A stretch of DNA of 64,000 nt, taken from contig CM054059.1 of NCBI GenBank assembly GCA_028641055.1, forward strand, positions 49,919,682 through 49,983,681, given 5' to 3'. The notes beneath the pieces were generated by a model. The model was not told the origin of the DNA, did not search any database, and was given only the letters and a program-made list of their open reading frames with translations. Made by a program: the position numbers and the translations under genes. This DNA comes from Alopecurus myosuroides. Lineage: Eukaryota > Streptophyta > Magnoliopsida > Poales > Poaceae. This document shows, piece by piece, positions 10,692-22,514 of the stretch. Position 1 is the first letter of the stretch; every line of letters starts with the position of its first letter.

Positions 10692-11706
10692 CTGTCTGCC
10701 TGTAGGATCCCTTTTTTACTGGTCGCAGTTGAGTCTAGAAACTATTTTGTAGCTATATAGGAAAAATGAAACGTGAGAGTAGGAATTCTGTTCTTTTTCT
10801 TCTTTCGCCACCCTCCCTCCCTTTTCTGGTAAGGAAGTGTATCGTTGTTTTCCCTTCTCATCTAAACTTTCAAGTTAGGATTTCACGAATCCTGGTTTCT
10901 CTAGGATGATTATATCTACTAGACCATAGGAATGGAGGTGGTTGTGACATGATTTATCATGTTGCCTACTCATGATTGAGAACGGAGGCGTGTAAGCCCC
11001 GGAAGCAGATCCTCTATTCCTTAAGCAGTAGATATTGATCCTTTAGAAGCTCGGATGGGTTTTCCGTAGTACCTCAGGAGTTTTGGTCTCGTTTTCCCGG
11101 TGTTGCTTCGTTATCCTGTTCTTCTCAAACATCCTTTTCGTCCGTTGAAATCTTGTTGTTGTTTTCCACTTCAAATCTTCTACCGGCGTCTAATCAAAAC
11201 TTCCTCGTAAACTCTTGTCCAACTAAAGTGTTATTTCATACCGGAGAATCACATTCCTTTGTGTCAACAATCTTTTCCACAACATACCACCCAAATTCTA
11301 GTTCCACTAAGCAATCAAAACTCTGTTCACTCCCCGGAATCTCAAATGTTGACTTCCAACATAAGTAAGAACAATCCAATTCTAATGGGAGGCCACATAT
11401 TCCTCGTTACTCTCATGTTGCTGATTCTGACATTGATCTCATTTTTTGGTGTTGGATTTATGTCAATAACCCTGTTCCACCCTCAGTACAGATAATCTAT
11501 TCTCCAAATGAATCAAATTCTATCCAGCTATACACCCTGGATACAAAAACCTCTCCCTTTACTTGAAAATGTTCCGGTGGTTTGCAAATTCCCTGACGTC
11601 TATCCAATGTGCACGATGTGTTTCACGTGTCACAGCTCAAGTGGATCTTCCCAAGAAGTATCCGGACCCTTTCTTTCTCAGTAGGAATCTCGGGGCGCGA
11701 TTCCTT
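10692..11706 (+). other. LARD-like interior without protein-coding capacity
   Basis: About one kilobase between PBS and purine tract. No ORF longer than about 80 codons is present and none resembles gag, protease, RT or integrase. The 3' part (about 11560-11706) has coding-like stretches (phrases such as KYPDPFFLSRN) but no continuous frame that I recognise. Confidence 0.7.
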
Positions 11707-11721
11707 CAAGGGGGGGCGTTT
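11707..11721 (+). other. Polypurine tract of the LARD-like element
   Basis: CAAGGGGGGGCGTTT lies immediately before the TG of the right LTR at 11722. It is the expected position for second-strand priming. Confidence 0.8.
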
Positions 11722-14700
11722 TGTAACATCCCAAGTCTGAAAAATAGCCTTTAGAATGTTTGCTATCTGTTATTTTATGTTTTGCATCATGGCATCATGT
11801 TGATTGCATTTGTTTTGTTTGTTTTCCAACTGTTTTCATTTGTTTTCCTTTGTTTTCTGTTTGAATTTCAACTCAAATTTCAAACCCTTTGTTTCATCCT
11901 TGTGATGTTACAATTTCCAAAGTGAGAGTTCAAATAAAAACAACCAAATTGCTTTCATTTTATTCAATGTTGATCAGTCATTAAAATTGTGGGTTTAATC
12001 AAACAAATGATTTTCAAATCACCTTCAAGTTCAAATCAAATGCATCAAACAGAACCCTTTTGAACTTATAAACTTTAACAAGCCAATCACTAATGTTTAA
12101 TCAAATTAGTCATAGGGTTACCCCATTAAAATCCTTGTTTTCCATGTTAATCAATTAATTTTAAATTGTTCCAAATTCAAATCATCTTCAAACAGCACCC
12201 AAATTGAGTTACAACAAATTTATACACATTGTCAATTCAATCCACTAATTTTAATCTTTTATTTCATAAGGGCTACCCTATAAAAAATGCTTCTTTTCTT
12301 AATGGTTCCTTAATATTAAAATTTCCCAATTTTGGTTTCAAAATACAAACCTCATGTTTAAATATCAAAATTTTGGAATCTACTCTTGGAAAATGGTTCC
12401 TAATTAACTAATTAGCCTAACCTAAATTTTCTGGAAATTTTTGTCCAACAAAACATTAACTTTTCTTCCAAAATCAAAACTACAAAAAAAAATAATAAAA
12501 CAAAGCAAATGATAAAAAGGAACTAACTCGGGCAGCAGCTAACCTAACCTAGGCCCAAGCCCACCTAAACTCTAATCTACGCGCAGTGGCCCGATACCCC
12601 TTCAGAAGCGCCATCGTCGTCTTCGGCTGTACGGCTGGGCATCCACTGCTGCCACGGCAGCAGCAGTATCGCCTCCGACAGCCAGGAGCCGCTGCTAGCT
12701 CCTATAAGACCCTAGGGCAGCGCCGCGCAGACCTAACCTATCCTCTAGCCCTCCTCTCCGCCGCAAATCCCTTCTCCCTCACCCTGATCCCCCTCTGTTT
12801 CTGAACCCGTCCAGCACTCACCGTCAGACTAACTGCCTCCCGCCACCGTTCCCAGCTCCGGTCATCCTCGAGACAAGCAAGCCCCGGGAATGGAGCCGTG
12901 GTGGCTCCATCTCCCTCCCCGTATCCTCGCCTCCTGCTGGGATCAACGGAGTGGGCCGCGCCATCGCCGTCAACATCCGCCGGCCTCGACCACGAACAGC
13001 GACCGCGAGCGCAGGTGATCGCCCGCTGCTCCTTTCCCTGTCCCTTCCCCTTCGGCTCTGTCCGCCTCCACCACACCCCAGCACCTCACACACCACCCTT
13101 GCTGCCCTCGCTACGTCCTCCTTGTCGCCCAACGCGAGGGGCTCGCCGCGCCGCAGCCGCCTGTCGCCGTCGAACTGAAGCTCGCTTCAGTTTCGTCAGA
13201 TGGCGCAAAGGCTTGACCTTTTACCTGAAAAACAAAGGAAACTGTATCCCATCACAAAAGTTCAGACTAACGCACTGGTTCCGTTCCGTCCGCGAGTGAG
13301 AAAGCACCCGGGTTCGATCCCCGCAGCGGCCCCCTTTTTGGGATTGTTTTTCTTCCGCGCGCATAGGAGGCCCACAGGTCATAGACCTGACCTGCCAGCT
13401 AACCACGCCCACGCCGCGTGGCTGCCACGCTGGGCTTGGCCCGCAGGTCAGTGGCACGGGCTGGCCTGCAGCGCAGTAACAACGTTTCCTGCACGTTTTT
13501 TTTTTCAATCAAAGTCCCTCAAAAATGACAGATTGGTCCTCTAATTCCAAATGCAAATAACTTTCAAATTATAACTCCAAAAATTAAAAGTAAAATATGC
13601 ACACTGGTCCAAATTTAATTCTCTAGCTAATGGTACCATTTGTTTCCTGTTTTGAAATTTCAAAATACAATTTAAATTGGAATTCAAATGTTTCAATTGT
13701 AATTTGCTAAAATCAATAACTATTTCATTATTAATCCAAATAATGCAAAAAAAATATGTTTTTCATACCTTTTTGAATGTTCTATTCAAATATAAAATTT
13801 GTTCCCTGGTCTGAACAATTTAAATTGTCTAAACAATTTAAAACTTGTTTAATTCAATTAAAACTTGTTTAATATTGTTTAATTCATAATTAAATAATCC
13901 TAATTCCAATTTCAAATTGTGAAACATGTAATCCAACTAAAATTTGATAACCTTTTCAAATATAAAATTTGTAAATTGTTTTGCACACTTTAATTTGTTG
14001 AAAACAACAATTACTTGTGTGGCAAGTTCAAATAACCAAAATTTCCAAACTTAAATAATTAATCCCTTAACTTGTTAATTCCTTTTCCATTTGCATCTAA
14101 CTTGGTTACTTTATTGTTATCATCATGCATGCATCATGTTTAACTACTTACACTTGTTAATCAAAGGTAGCTCAATCCTTCAACCTAAACCATTTGCATC
14201 CATATGCCATTCACTTTGCATATGGTTCCAATTAAATTGCTTCCTCTTGTCAAGTAGTTCTTTCTGATGCATCTATTAACATGTCATGCATCATCCTTGA
14301 TTGTGCACAATGCCATGATATTGATTGTCTACCTTTTCTGCATTGTTTGTTTGCTTCTTCCCGGATACACGACGACGTTGAGACCGACGATACTTACGAC
14401 ACCCCTTCTAAGGAGTTAGCTCAGTACCAGGCTACTGGGTTTGCAGGCAAGTTATCACTCACATGAACCACTGTGTTCCTTTCAACATTGGTTACCGATA
14501 CTTTCCGTTGTTCTTTTCTGCTAGCCTTAGTAGTAGTTGTTTCTGTTACGAACCTATCACATGTATCCTTTAACCCTGATATTGCCTCACCTCCATACCT
14601 ATAACCATTGTTTGAGCCCGTGTCTTACTAGCATGCTTAGGTTGTTTTGCTCGAGTCTGTTACCCGTTACTTTTCTGTTACTACTCTATTATGTTCTGGG

Positions 14701-16205
14701 GGCTCGATGTTTAATCAATCAATCATGCTAATGTTACTATTAATAATAAATTTGATGATAAGGCACCGGCAGGAGGCCCATGAGAGGTTTTGAAGCCTGC
14801 TAGTGTCGACCCTAATAGGAAAAGGGTCTTGTCTACTGATCCATGATGAGCGCACTACCCGCATTTGGGAAGCGAGTATGGGCGCCCCCCTCAACTTGAC
14901 CTGATTCGCATCTCGTCCAAATCGCCTCATTTAGTTCGTGTTTTCCATTTGCCGCATCATGTTTTTGCGAGCCCAGGCCAGGGTGGAACTTTCGTAGTCG
15001 GCATATAGGGGGACACGTTCTTAGAGTGCTATGAGGGTCCATTTTCTTCTGGGCTCGATTAGCCGTGCGCCCAAGGTGCTTTGGGCTTGATGCGAAGAAT
15101 GGTTGGTTGTGTTGAGTGCCCCGCTTGGTGGGGTGATCTCCCATCTGGCGGGATATTCATGAGTGTACGGCCAAATTGGTGCAACCCTGCAGGGATAATC
15201 TTCTCGAGAAGCCGTGTTTTCCGCGGTTATGGATTACTTGGTGAAAGTACTGGCTAACAAGTACTCAGGACAACTTAAACATAATGATCAAACATGTTAC
15301 ACCCAATGATGAATAATTTGACTAGTAATAGGTTGATGACACAATAATTTGATTCACCTTTAATACAACTGTGTGAGTTATCCTCGGATCGCTTCTTTGG
15401 ATAAGGGGCGAGATCCAGGATGGGTTTGTTTGAAGCTATCTTTCAGTTGGTTACAATCCTCGATCTTATCTCCTTTCTATTAGCCGGAAGTGGTAGAATC
15501 TCTGTAGTTGGTTAGCGCAGCCAGTTGTAGCATCTTTTATATCCCCTCTCTTCCGTTAAACCCAAGGCATCTGTGCTTGGTGTTGACGGGTTACACTTTG
15601 GTGAACTGTGAGTCTTGCTTGCCAGTACGTTTATGTACTGACCCCTTTGGGGCTGTGGTTTCCGCAGACCTACGTTCCGAGGATCTACATGGTGGCTACT
15701 ACGTGGAGTATGACGAGACTGCTGACGAGTAGATAGCGGACCCGGGCAGGATCCGAGACTTCGTGGATGGGCTCCGTCTGTTCGTTTCCGGCCTCTTAGG
15801 CCTATTTGGTTCTTGTCTGTACTCAGACATGTTGAATGCTTCCGCTGTATTGTAATGATGTATTGTTGGGGCATGTGCCCTCTGAATGATTGTATTTGCT
15901 ATCTCTGCTCTAATGAGAGCCATTTGCAACTTATTTCAATCTTTTGTGTCGTAGGGATCTGTTGTGATATCACTTGTTAAACGCCGTTGACGTACCATGT
16001 GTGTATGGTTTGAAGTACGTCGACGGAAGTGCCTTTGATCTCTAGTGGATAGTTTACATCGACGATGGAATAGCAGGGCTTGTGTTGTCGCGCATAAGCG
16101 CAGGCCTACCAGGAAGCTGGGACGTGGGAGCAGTTATGCCCCATAATCCAAGCATCTGCTATCCAGTTCGTACGGTGAGTATCCCCTAGAAATCAGGGTG
16201 CGACA
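11722..16205 (+). repeat. 3' LTR of the LARD-like element (4484 bp)
   Basis: Same length as the left LTR and almost identical. Substitutions seen by eye fall at left-LTR positions near 6455, 6965, 7160, 7839, 9986-10000, 10357, 10458 and 10570. Followed by TSD ACCTG at 16206-16210. Confidence 0.95.
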
Positions 16206-16210
16206 ACCTG

Positions 16211-17074
16211 CTCTTGGTCTATTAACCCGGAGCCTTATGTAGCTAAGACCACACGGGTACCGGAGCCATCACTGAAGCCTCTCCCCCCAAGGCCTTGGGA
16301 ACTTAGTGATGCTGAAACCAAATTGGCCGTGAAGGCTGACGTTGACAAATGGATTGGCCGACTGAAGGCGCTAAAGGAGCCTGAGCCCAAGGAAGTATTC
16401 CCTCCGATTGTAGACTATTGGGCTACGGGTTTTTTGTCGACACCGTCCCAAGCCGAGAAGAGTTTGCCTAAAGACTATGATAATGAACTTCGTGCGCAAG
16501 CAGGAATATTGGAGGAGTAGAAAGAGAAAGCAAAAAAAGTGGAGGAGGAGAAAGGAAAAGGAAAAATGAAAAGAAGCGGGAAACAAGTTGCCCAGCTCGG
16601 GCTGCAGAGTAAAAAATCGATCCCCCCGCTCATAGTGAAAGCCGCTCCGGAACAGGACCCCGAGGTCATAAATGCTGTGGCAGAAATGGGATTGACTTTA
16701 CCTACTGCCATGCAAAATGCGTCCGAGGCCGGTATATCTCTTCGTCTCTTTTTAGGCCTAGACGATGCGCCAGTGGCTGAGATAGGATTACAATATGAGA
16801 AGAAAGGGCCTCTCGTCGAGCCTGCGAAGGAAAATGATCTACCACCACTAATGCAAGCTCTGCTACGTTGGTACAAACATTTCATAACATGGACCGACAA
16901 AGAATTTGTGTATGTGGATTATACAGAGGAGCATCACACTAAAAAGTACTCTGTAACAGTTGAGATGAGTGAATTGTTCCAGCTGTTCAATCCGCGTGAG
17001 CTCGACAAATCTATCCTGAGTTGCTACGTTCTGTAAGTGATTTATTTCTACGTCATCTCGTTCTTCATTGCCTA

Positions 17075-17115
<41 letters not shown>

Positions 17116-17187
17116 CCTAATTATATTGTTGCGTACGCTATTATGCAGATTGAAGATTTGGGAATGCAAAATAAGACTCATCCATGA
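16211..17187 (+). CDS. CACTA second gene, exon 2 (3' part) and start of exon 3
   Basis: This continues the frame interrupted at 6193: the next codons give INPEPYVAKTTRVPEPSLKP and then PWELSDAETKLA, the linker typical of these CACTA proteins. A single in-frame TAG at 16518-16520 (after AGILEE) precedes a Lys/Glu-rich stretch, and the frame reopens directly afterwards. The exon ends at 17032 with a GTAAGT donor; intron 17033-17148 carries a (TA) run; exon 3 begins at 17149 (LLKIWECKIRLIHD). It is cut at 17187 by the Gypsy element (TSD CATGA 17183-17187). The TAG suggests this copy no longer makes the full protein. Confidence 0.85.
17078..17113. repeat. (TA)n microsatellite in a CACTA intron
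   Basis: About 18 uninterrupted TA units within the intron between CACTA exons 2 and 3. Confidence 0.9.
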
Positions 17188-18052
17188 TGTCGTGGTGGTG
17201 TCACGGCAGATGCCATGGGATGGCTAAAGATGTGGGGACGAAGGACGCTGGAGGTGCTCGGGGAGGGATCACGCGACGAATAGCCGCGTGAGGTACGAAG
17301 TAATCACCGCAAACAACACGATCTACCCAGGTTCAGGGCCCTCGTGAGGAGGTAAAACCCCTACTCCTGCCTTTCTCTATGTATTCGGGTGTCTCACCGA
17401 GTAGCCACAGTACAATGTTCTTGCTACCGAGTAGCCACTCTCCTCTCTAGGTGATGAACTAGGTCAAGAATTAGGTCACCAAGTGTTCGATCCTCACGCA
17501 GGAGGCGGCGGGGCACCTTATATACATGGTGCCCAGCCGGATACGTCCAAACATGGACAAGTGTCGACATAGTGTGCACATCGTCCTTCTTCCGGGTTCC
17601 CGCTGACAGCTTTGGTTCCCAATCTTGGCTGCATCTGGAAAGTCGTTGGGCAAAACAAGGGGACAGACTGGTATAACTGTGCCAAACACAGAGTAGGGCC
17701 CCCTTATCCTGCCACGGCCTGCTTCCATGCTGTCACTGTCAGGCAGGCCGGTCCCAGATAAACAGTAGTTCGAATACTGCCAAGTACGGACCCAGGATAC
17801 GCGGGATCCTGTCTCAGAACGGCTCCTTTGACTTTCTGGCCCGAGTAGGTTCCCGCCAATTTTACTCGGGCCAACTCTTCTACTCGAATGGACAGAACTT
17901 GATTGATTCTTCCTTCTGGTCATCTTGAGGTGAGACCGAGTAGCAGTCAACCGGGTACCAAGTACCGGGTAGGCGGCTACTCGACCAAACCTCTCTTCTG
18001 ACAGTCGCCTTTACCACTTGCCTTTACCCTACTCGGGGGTAACCCCCCGACA
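17188..18052 (-). repeat. 3' LTR of the Gypsy element (left copy, 865 bp)
   Basis: Starts TGTCGTGGTGG and ends CCCCCCGACA on the plus strand. The motif CGAGTAG recurs several times within it. The element is oriented on the minus strand, so this copy is the 3' LTR. Confidence 0.95.
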
Positions 18053-18757
18053 GCAGTCCCCGAAGCTGGTAGAATCTTGCGAACTCGTTCACTAGGCTCT
18101 GCCAGCTTAAAACTAACCTTTGCAACACAGCCCTTGAACCTCAAGATGCCGAGTAAAAGACCTCCGAGTAGCACTCCAGAAAGTACCTCGAGTTTCCTGT
18201 CTTCCGAATAGCACCTGCTTTGTACTCTGTAACCGAGTAAAAAGACTTAGAGAATTTCTCCTCTTGTGCCCCTGCAGCGCAGAGCACAATCCAGCCTTCC
18301 GTGTCGCAACTGGACACGTGCCAAGCATCCGCGACCCTGACGTCTTGTTGCCCAGGACACGACGTGCCATGCGCCCAGTTTTCACGGAGCGGGCCCACAG
18401 GCTCGTCATGTCCCATCAAGCGCAGTAATATCCCACGATCTGGTCGTGGGATCAACTGTGGCCGTTACGCGCGCGTTCCGCGCTTGCGTGCGTTTCTATC
18501 CGGCCACAGGCCCCACCACACGGGAATCATGGCCACGATTGATCCCACTACCCCGATGGTAACGGTAGCCTGAGGCGAGGGTATAAATACCCCCACCGGT
18601 AACTTCCTTTTCTCCTCCCTTCACACTTTTCCCCTTTCATCTCTCTGTTCTTCTCCGCCGCCGAGCTCTCCGCCGCCGCGCAACCTCTTGCGCCGCCGCG
18701 GACTCACCCAATCCACTCACCACACTCCGATTCTTCCCATCTTCCCTGCTCGTGACC
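18053..18757 (+). promoter_or_regulatory. Promoter region of the antisense accessory gene
   Basis: No gene in this stretch. TATAAATA at 18582-18589, preceded by a region with several CACGATTGATCC-like and CCACGATCTGG phrases, is followed by a pyrimidine-rich leader (18600-18700) and the ATG at 18758. The promoter is thus internal to the retroelement and points towards pol, opposite to the LTR promoter. Confidence 0.6.
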
Positions 18758-19651
18758 ATGTCTCGCGCCGGCTGGGCTGGTTCGCACGTCACCGCCGAGG
18801 ACTGCGCCTGGCTCGTGAACACCCGGAGGGTTCCTCCTGGTGTTCAGTGCCGGCCGTCTGAGGGCGAGATCGTACCAACCCCGCGGGAGGGCGAGCATGT
18901 TGTCTTCCTGTCGCATTTCGAGCGCGGATTCGGCCTTCCGGCCTCCGACTTTCTCCGCCGCTTCCTGGACCACTTCGGTCTCCAAATGCATCACTTGCCA
19001 CCAAACGCCGTCGTCTTCCTCGCTTACCACGCCGTGGTATGCGAGGCCTTTCTCGGTATCCATCCCACTACAGATACCTGGTTGAAGTATTTCCATCTTC
19101 GCCAGCAAACCACCGGGAAGAAGGATGGCGCGGCCGCCAGCGCCCGCGCGACCGATACTGCCTGCGCCATGATGGTGCAGCGGTCGGGGACCAATCACCC
19201 TCGCATCAAGGGTTTGGAATCCGTCCGGATGTGGCAGAAGACCTTCCTCTACGTCAAGAACATCCCCGCCACGGAAGGAGGCCAGGTAACTGATAGAATC
19301 AATCTGCCCGCTTGGAGTACTCGTGCTCCATCCGGGAAGAATTGGAAGGCGAAGCCCTCCAACGACCTCAACTCGATGGAGATAGATGAGCGGCTCGGTG
19401 TTCTAATCAACGAGGGCCTCAAGAGTGATGATCCTGTGGCTTGCTGGATCAAGAACCGCGTGCTGCCTCTGCAGGAGCGCAGCCATCTGATGTGCTATAT
19501 GGGAGGCCCCCGCGACTGCACCAGAACGACCACCATCGAGCTCGACAACGCGGATGTTCCCGTGCACGCCCGGGCCATCCTGACAACAAGCCTCGGTGAC
19601 CACTGGCAGTATGGGTTCATCCCATTCAGCCGCACGAAACCGATTCCCCGG
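18758..19651 (+). CDS. Antisense accessory gene, exon 1: putative gypsy-type transposon domain
   Basis: Exon 1 of an eight-exon gene running against gag-pol. The start is the ATG at 18758, about 170 bases after the TATA box. The 298 codons include the plant gypsy-type transposon domain (PF04195, Transposase_28): a VVFLSHFERGFGLPASDFLR core, then FLAYHAVVCEAFLGI, WLKYFHLR and the VRMWQKTFLYVKN segment. The exon ends with a GTACGT donor at 19652. Proteins of this type come from retroelements and have no established biochemical activity. All exon phases agree and no internal stop occurs, so this gene looks intact apart from the inserted solo LTR. Confidence 0.85.
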
Positions 19652-19740
19652 GTACGTTCTCCTTATTCTGCTTTCGATATTTGCCATCCGACTAGAAAAT
19701 CTTCTCTCTTGGCTGCGACTAGCAATTACATTCCGTACCG

Positions 19741-20050
19741 AGTAGAGTACTTAGTAGAATTGTATGGGCTTAGTGTGCTTTGTGCCTGCACGCCTTGTCG
19801 GGTAGAATATTCAGTAAGGTTGCTTAGGCTTAGTGTGCTTTGTGTTTGCACGCCTATCCGAGTAGAACATTCGGTAAAATTACTTAGGCTTAGTATGCTT
19901 TGTGTTTGCACGCCTATCCGAGTAGGACATTCGGTAAAATTGCTTAGGCTTAGTATGCTTTGTGTTTGCACGCCTATCCGAGTAGGACATTCGGTAAAAT
20001 TGCTTAGGCTTAGTGTACTTCATGTTTGCACGCCTATCCGAGTAGGATAC
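19741..20050 (+). repeat. 60-bp tandem repeat in intron 1 of the antisense gene
   Basis: Five units, each beginning GAGTAGAACATTCGG-like and including TTAGGCTTAGTATGC and GTTTGCACGCCTATCC. The inner three are nearly identical and the outer ones diverged. It stays open in more than one frame because the unit is a multiple of three; intron position, low complexity and the clear splice sites at 19652 and 20094 argue against coding. Confidence 0.9.
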
Positions 20051-20094
20051 CTCCTTGCTACTCGGCTAATTTGTGACACTTCTCCGCTCTTCAG

Positions 20095-22514
20095 GTCCTC
20101 AATCGCCAGCTTATGGAGAGCTGTGAGCGCTTCGAAGGAAATTGGTTTGCTGACCGGGAGGAGGACGACAAGGCCTCTTTTGAGACTGCAGACCAGATCA
20201 ACCTTCCTCACTCCCCTACGACAGAGAATCAGCCTACCGAAACATCTCTTCGCGACTGGTCTGACGACGAGTTCGAAGGTAACTGAACTTGCGCTCTCCC
20301 TCTGCGAAAAGCACAAGCCCTTTGCCTGCTGTTTCTGAAGTGTTCTCCTTCCTCCCTATTTCACAGATGCTGCAAACGCTGAGGATGATGACGAGGACGA
20401 GGAGGAGAAAGCCCTTGAGGTCAATCCTCTTTCTCTTGCTGCACCAGCTACTCGCAAACGGACCGGCAGCGGCGCCCTAGAGCCCCCCGCCAAGAAGAAG
20501 AAGGTGACCGAGAAGGCGACTAAGAAAGCGGTCGTGAAGAGAACGAGGCGAACAATTTCCTCTACCACCGCGTAAGTTTCTTCTCGGTTGCATGTTTTAG
20601 TTCGCTTTGTTCTTCTCGGTTGACTCCCAATCCTTTTCCTTCACTGTTTTCTCTTGTTTCCCTCCGCCCTTTCCTTATCTTTGATTCCAATTTCCTTTTC
20701 AGAGCCCCCTTGAACGCGGATGCCGCTCTTGCATCCAGCAAAACTCAGAAGAAGACTGCCATCGATGTCGACAAGCTAATCGACCTCGATGGCGACGAGA
20801 ACAATGCCGCCAATGCACCACTACAGGGCACTGATGCCCAAACCACTGACACGGAGCAGCAATCCCGCGCCGAACAGGAGGCGCAGGGCACTGCTCATCA
20901 AGAGAGGCCACCTTCCCCTCCGACCGACACCGCCGAGGGGAACCAAGACCGTGACCAGGAGATGCACGATGATGACGCCGTCGTCGAGCGGCAAGAAGCC
21001 GAACCTGAGCAGCCAGCCACAGACGCTGCCGGACAAGAGGATCCCGCTGCCGAGCAGCGGGTAGACGATGCAGCCATGACTGAGGAGTATCCCCTGAGCA
21101 GTGCGCAACCAGGCGCTGCACAGGGTAGCGCGCAACCAGATGCTGCACAAAGTGGTGGGTCCGTGGTGCCACCCGTTGATCAAGGCTCTACACAGCCAGA
21201 TTCCTCCTTGGTGCCACAGACCAAGGACGCAGCCAGCCCTCCTGCCGGGCGAGTAACCAGGAAGCAAGCCCTAGATGCTCTGAAGGAGGCAGTCGAGAAG
21301 AGGGCAGCCGAGAAGAAAGAAGCCGAGACGCAGAAGGTCGAGAAGCCAACCGCTCAGAAAGAGAAGGCAAAGAAGAAAGCTGCCGACAAGCCGCCGCCGA
21401 CACCAGCTGGCCAGTCCAGGCAGCTGGTGATCCGCAATCCCAGTGCGGTTCCTGCCGCCGCTACCATGGCTGATCAGCCCCTCTACCCGGATTATATGGT
21501 GAAGGTCAGCCAACAGCGCCAGATTGGCCTTTCCGTCGAGGACCGGAAGATTGCTCTCACAAGAGGAAGGAAAGCCTTGGCGGTGGACTCCGGGCCCTCG
21601 GCCCCAAACCAGGACAGATCCGCCTCCATTGCTTCTCGGGGAGCTCAAGACCAGGCGATATCATCCCAGAGCCTTGAGCAGGTACTCGACCTCATCGGCT
21701 TCATTGATGCCAAATGGGATAGCAAGATTCTCGGCAACCCCAACTGGAACGGCATCGATTTGGGCGACATCGACCACATGCGCCAGGACTGGAACAAGGT
21801 GGACTTGGGTTGCAAACCCTTGACCGTCTCGACCACTTCTGCTACTCTGGCTGCCAAGATGTTCGTGCACCGCAAGAACGCAGAAGATCTCGAGCAGTCT
21901 TACGCGGTAAGCCTCAACTTAACTTTTCCGAGTTGCATCTCTACTTCTTTTCTTCTCTTCCTCTTATCCTTATCCATCACCCAGTCCCCGAGATTCTGGC
22001 CGAGTAGGCGGACACTCTTCCGAGTAGCCGCCTTCTCGGGTGGAATCTCAAATACTTTGCCTGACACTTGTTTCTTTTGCTTCTCAGAATAGTGTACTGA
22101 AGCGGACCGACTTGCACCGCCGACTTCTCTGGAACCACGCCATTGCCAAGAGGCGTATTGCCGCCCTTGAGAAGGAGAAGGTGAGCGCCGAGGAAGCCGA
22201 CAAGGAGGTTATGAACAGTACCATGAGGCTGTCCGAGGTGGAAGGTACGCTCCTCGCTTACGCGGTTCTTGCGTTTTTTGTTTACGCCCGCTATTGCTTT
22301 TTGCGTTAACCATCTCTACTCTGCAGGGAAACTGAAGGCCCTGGCTGACGAGCACTCGAACTGCCGTGCCTTTGTTGCGAATGCCGAGACCACCATCAAG
22401 AAGCTTGAAGGTAAACCTCCGTCTACTCGGTTTGCCCTTGTGTTTGTTTCCTTTGCTTCTCTGCTAACCGTGCTTTGCTCTTTTCAGAAGATCATAAGAA
22501 GTTTGTTGTTGAGC
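20095..22514 (+). CDS. Antisense accessory gene, exons 2-7 (5' part): acidic, NLS-bearing and coiled-coil region
   Basis: Exons read 20095-20278, 20367-20571, 20703-21906, 22088-22244, 22327-22410 and 22488-22514, each with GT donor and AG acceptor and matching phases. Exon 3 encodes an acidic run followed by EPPAKKKKV, a nuclear-localisation-like cluster. Exon 4 is Gln/Asp/Ala-rich, then Lys/Glu-rich, and ends in a conserved-looking block (SLEQVLDLIGFIDAKWD; LGDIDHMRQDWNKVDLG). Exons 5-7 encode heptad-like helices (ALEKEKVSAEEADKEV) predicted to form a coiled coil. The frame is broken after VVE at 22514 by the solo LTR and continues at 27405. Function unknown; DNA or RNA binding in the nucleus is only a guess from composition. 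Confidence 0.8.

Larger units (their letters stand above)
6194..16205 (+). mobile_element. Non-autonomous LTR retrotransposon with large LTRs (LARD-like), complete
   Basis: Two direct repeats of equal length (6194-10677 and 11722-16205, 4484 bp each) start TGTAACATCCC and end GGTGCGACA. They flank a 1044-bp interior with a primer-binding site TGGTATCAGAGC two bases after the left LTR and a purine-rich tract before the right one. The insertion is bounded by ACCTG at 6189-6193 and 16206-16210. No gag or pol can be read inside, so it must rely on another element's proteins. By eye about ten substitutions separate the LTRs (about 0.2 percent). LTR start, tRNA-Met-type PBS and the AGGAATCTCGGGGCGCGATTCC phrase before the tract resemble Del/Tekay-type chromovirus elements; that lineage call is inference. 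Confidence 0.95.

Noticed and set aside
19741..20050. CRISPR-like direct repeats
   Set aside because: The repeats are head-to-tail without unique spacers and sit in a eukaryotic retroelement intron; the same applies to 30810-30960.
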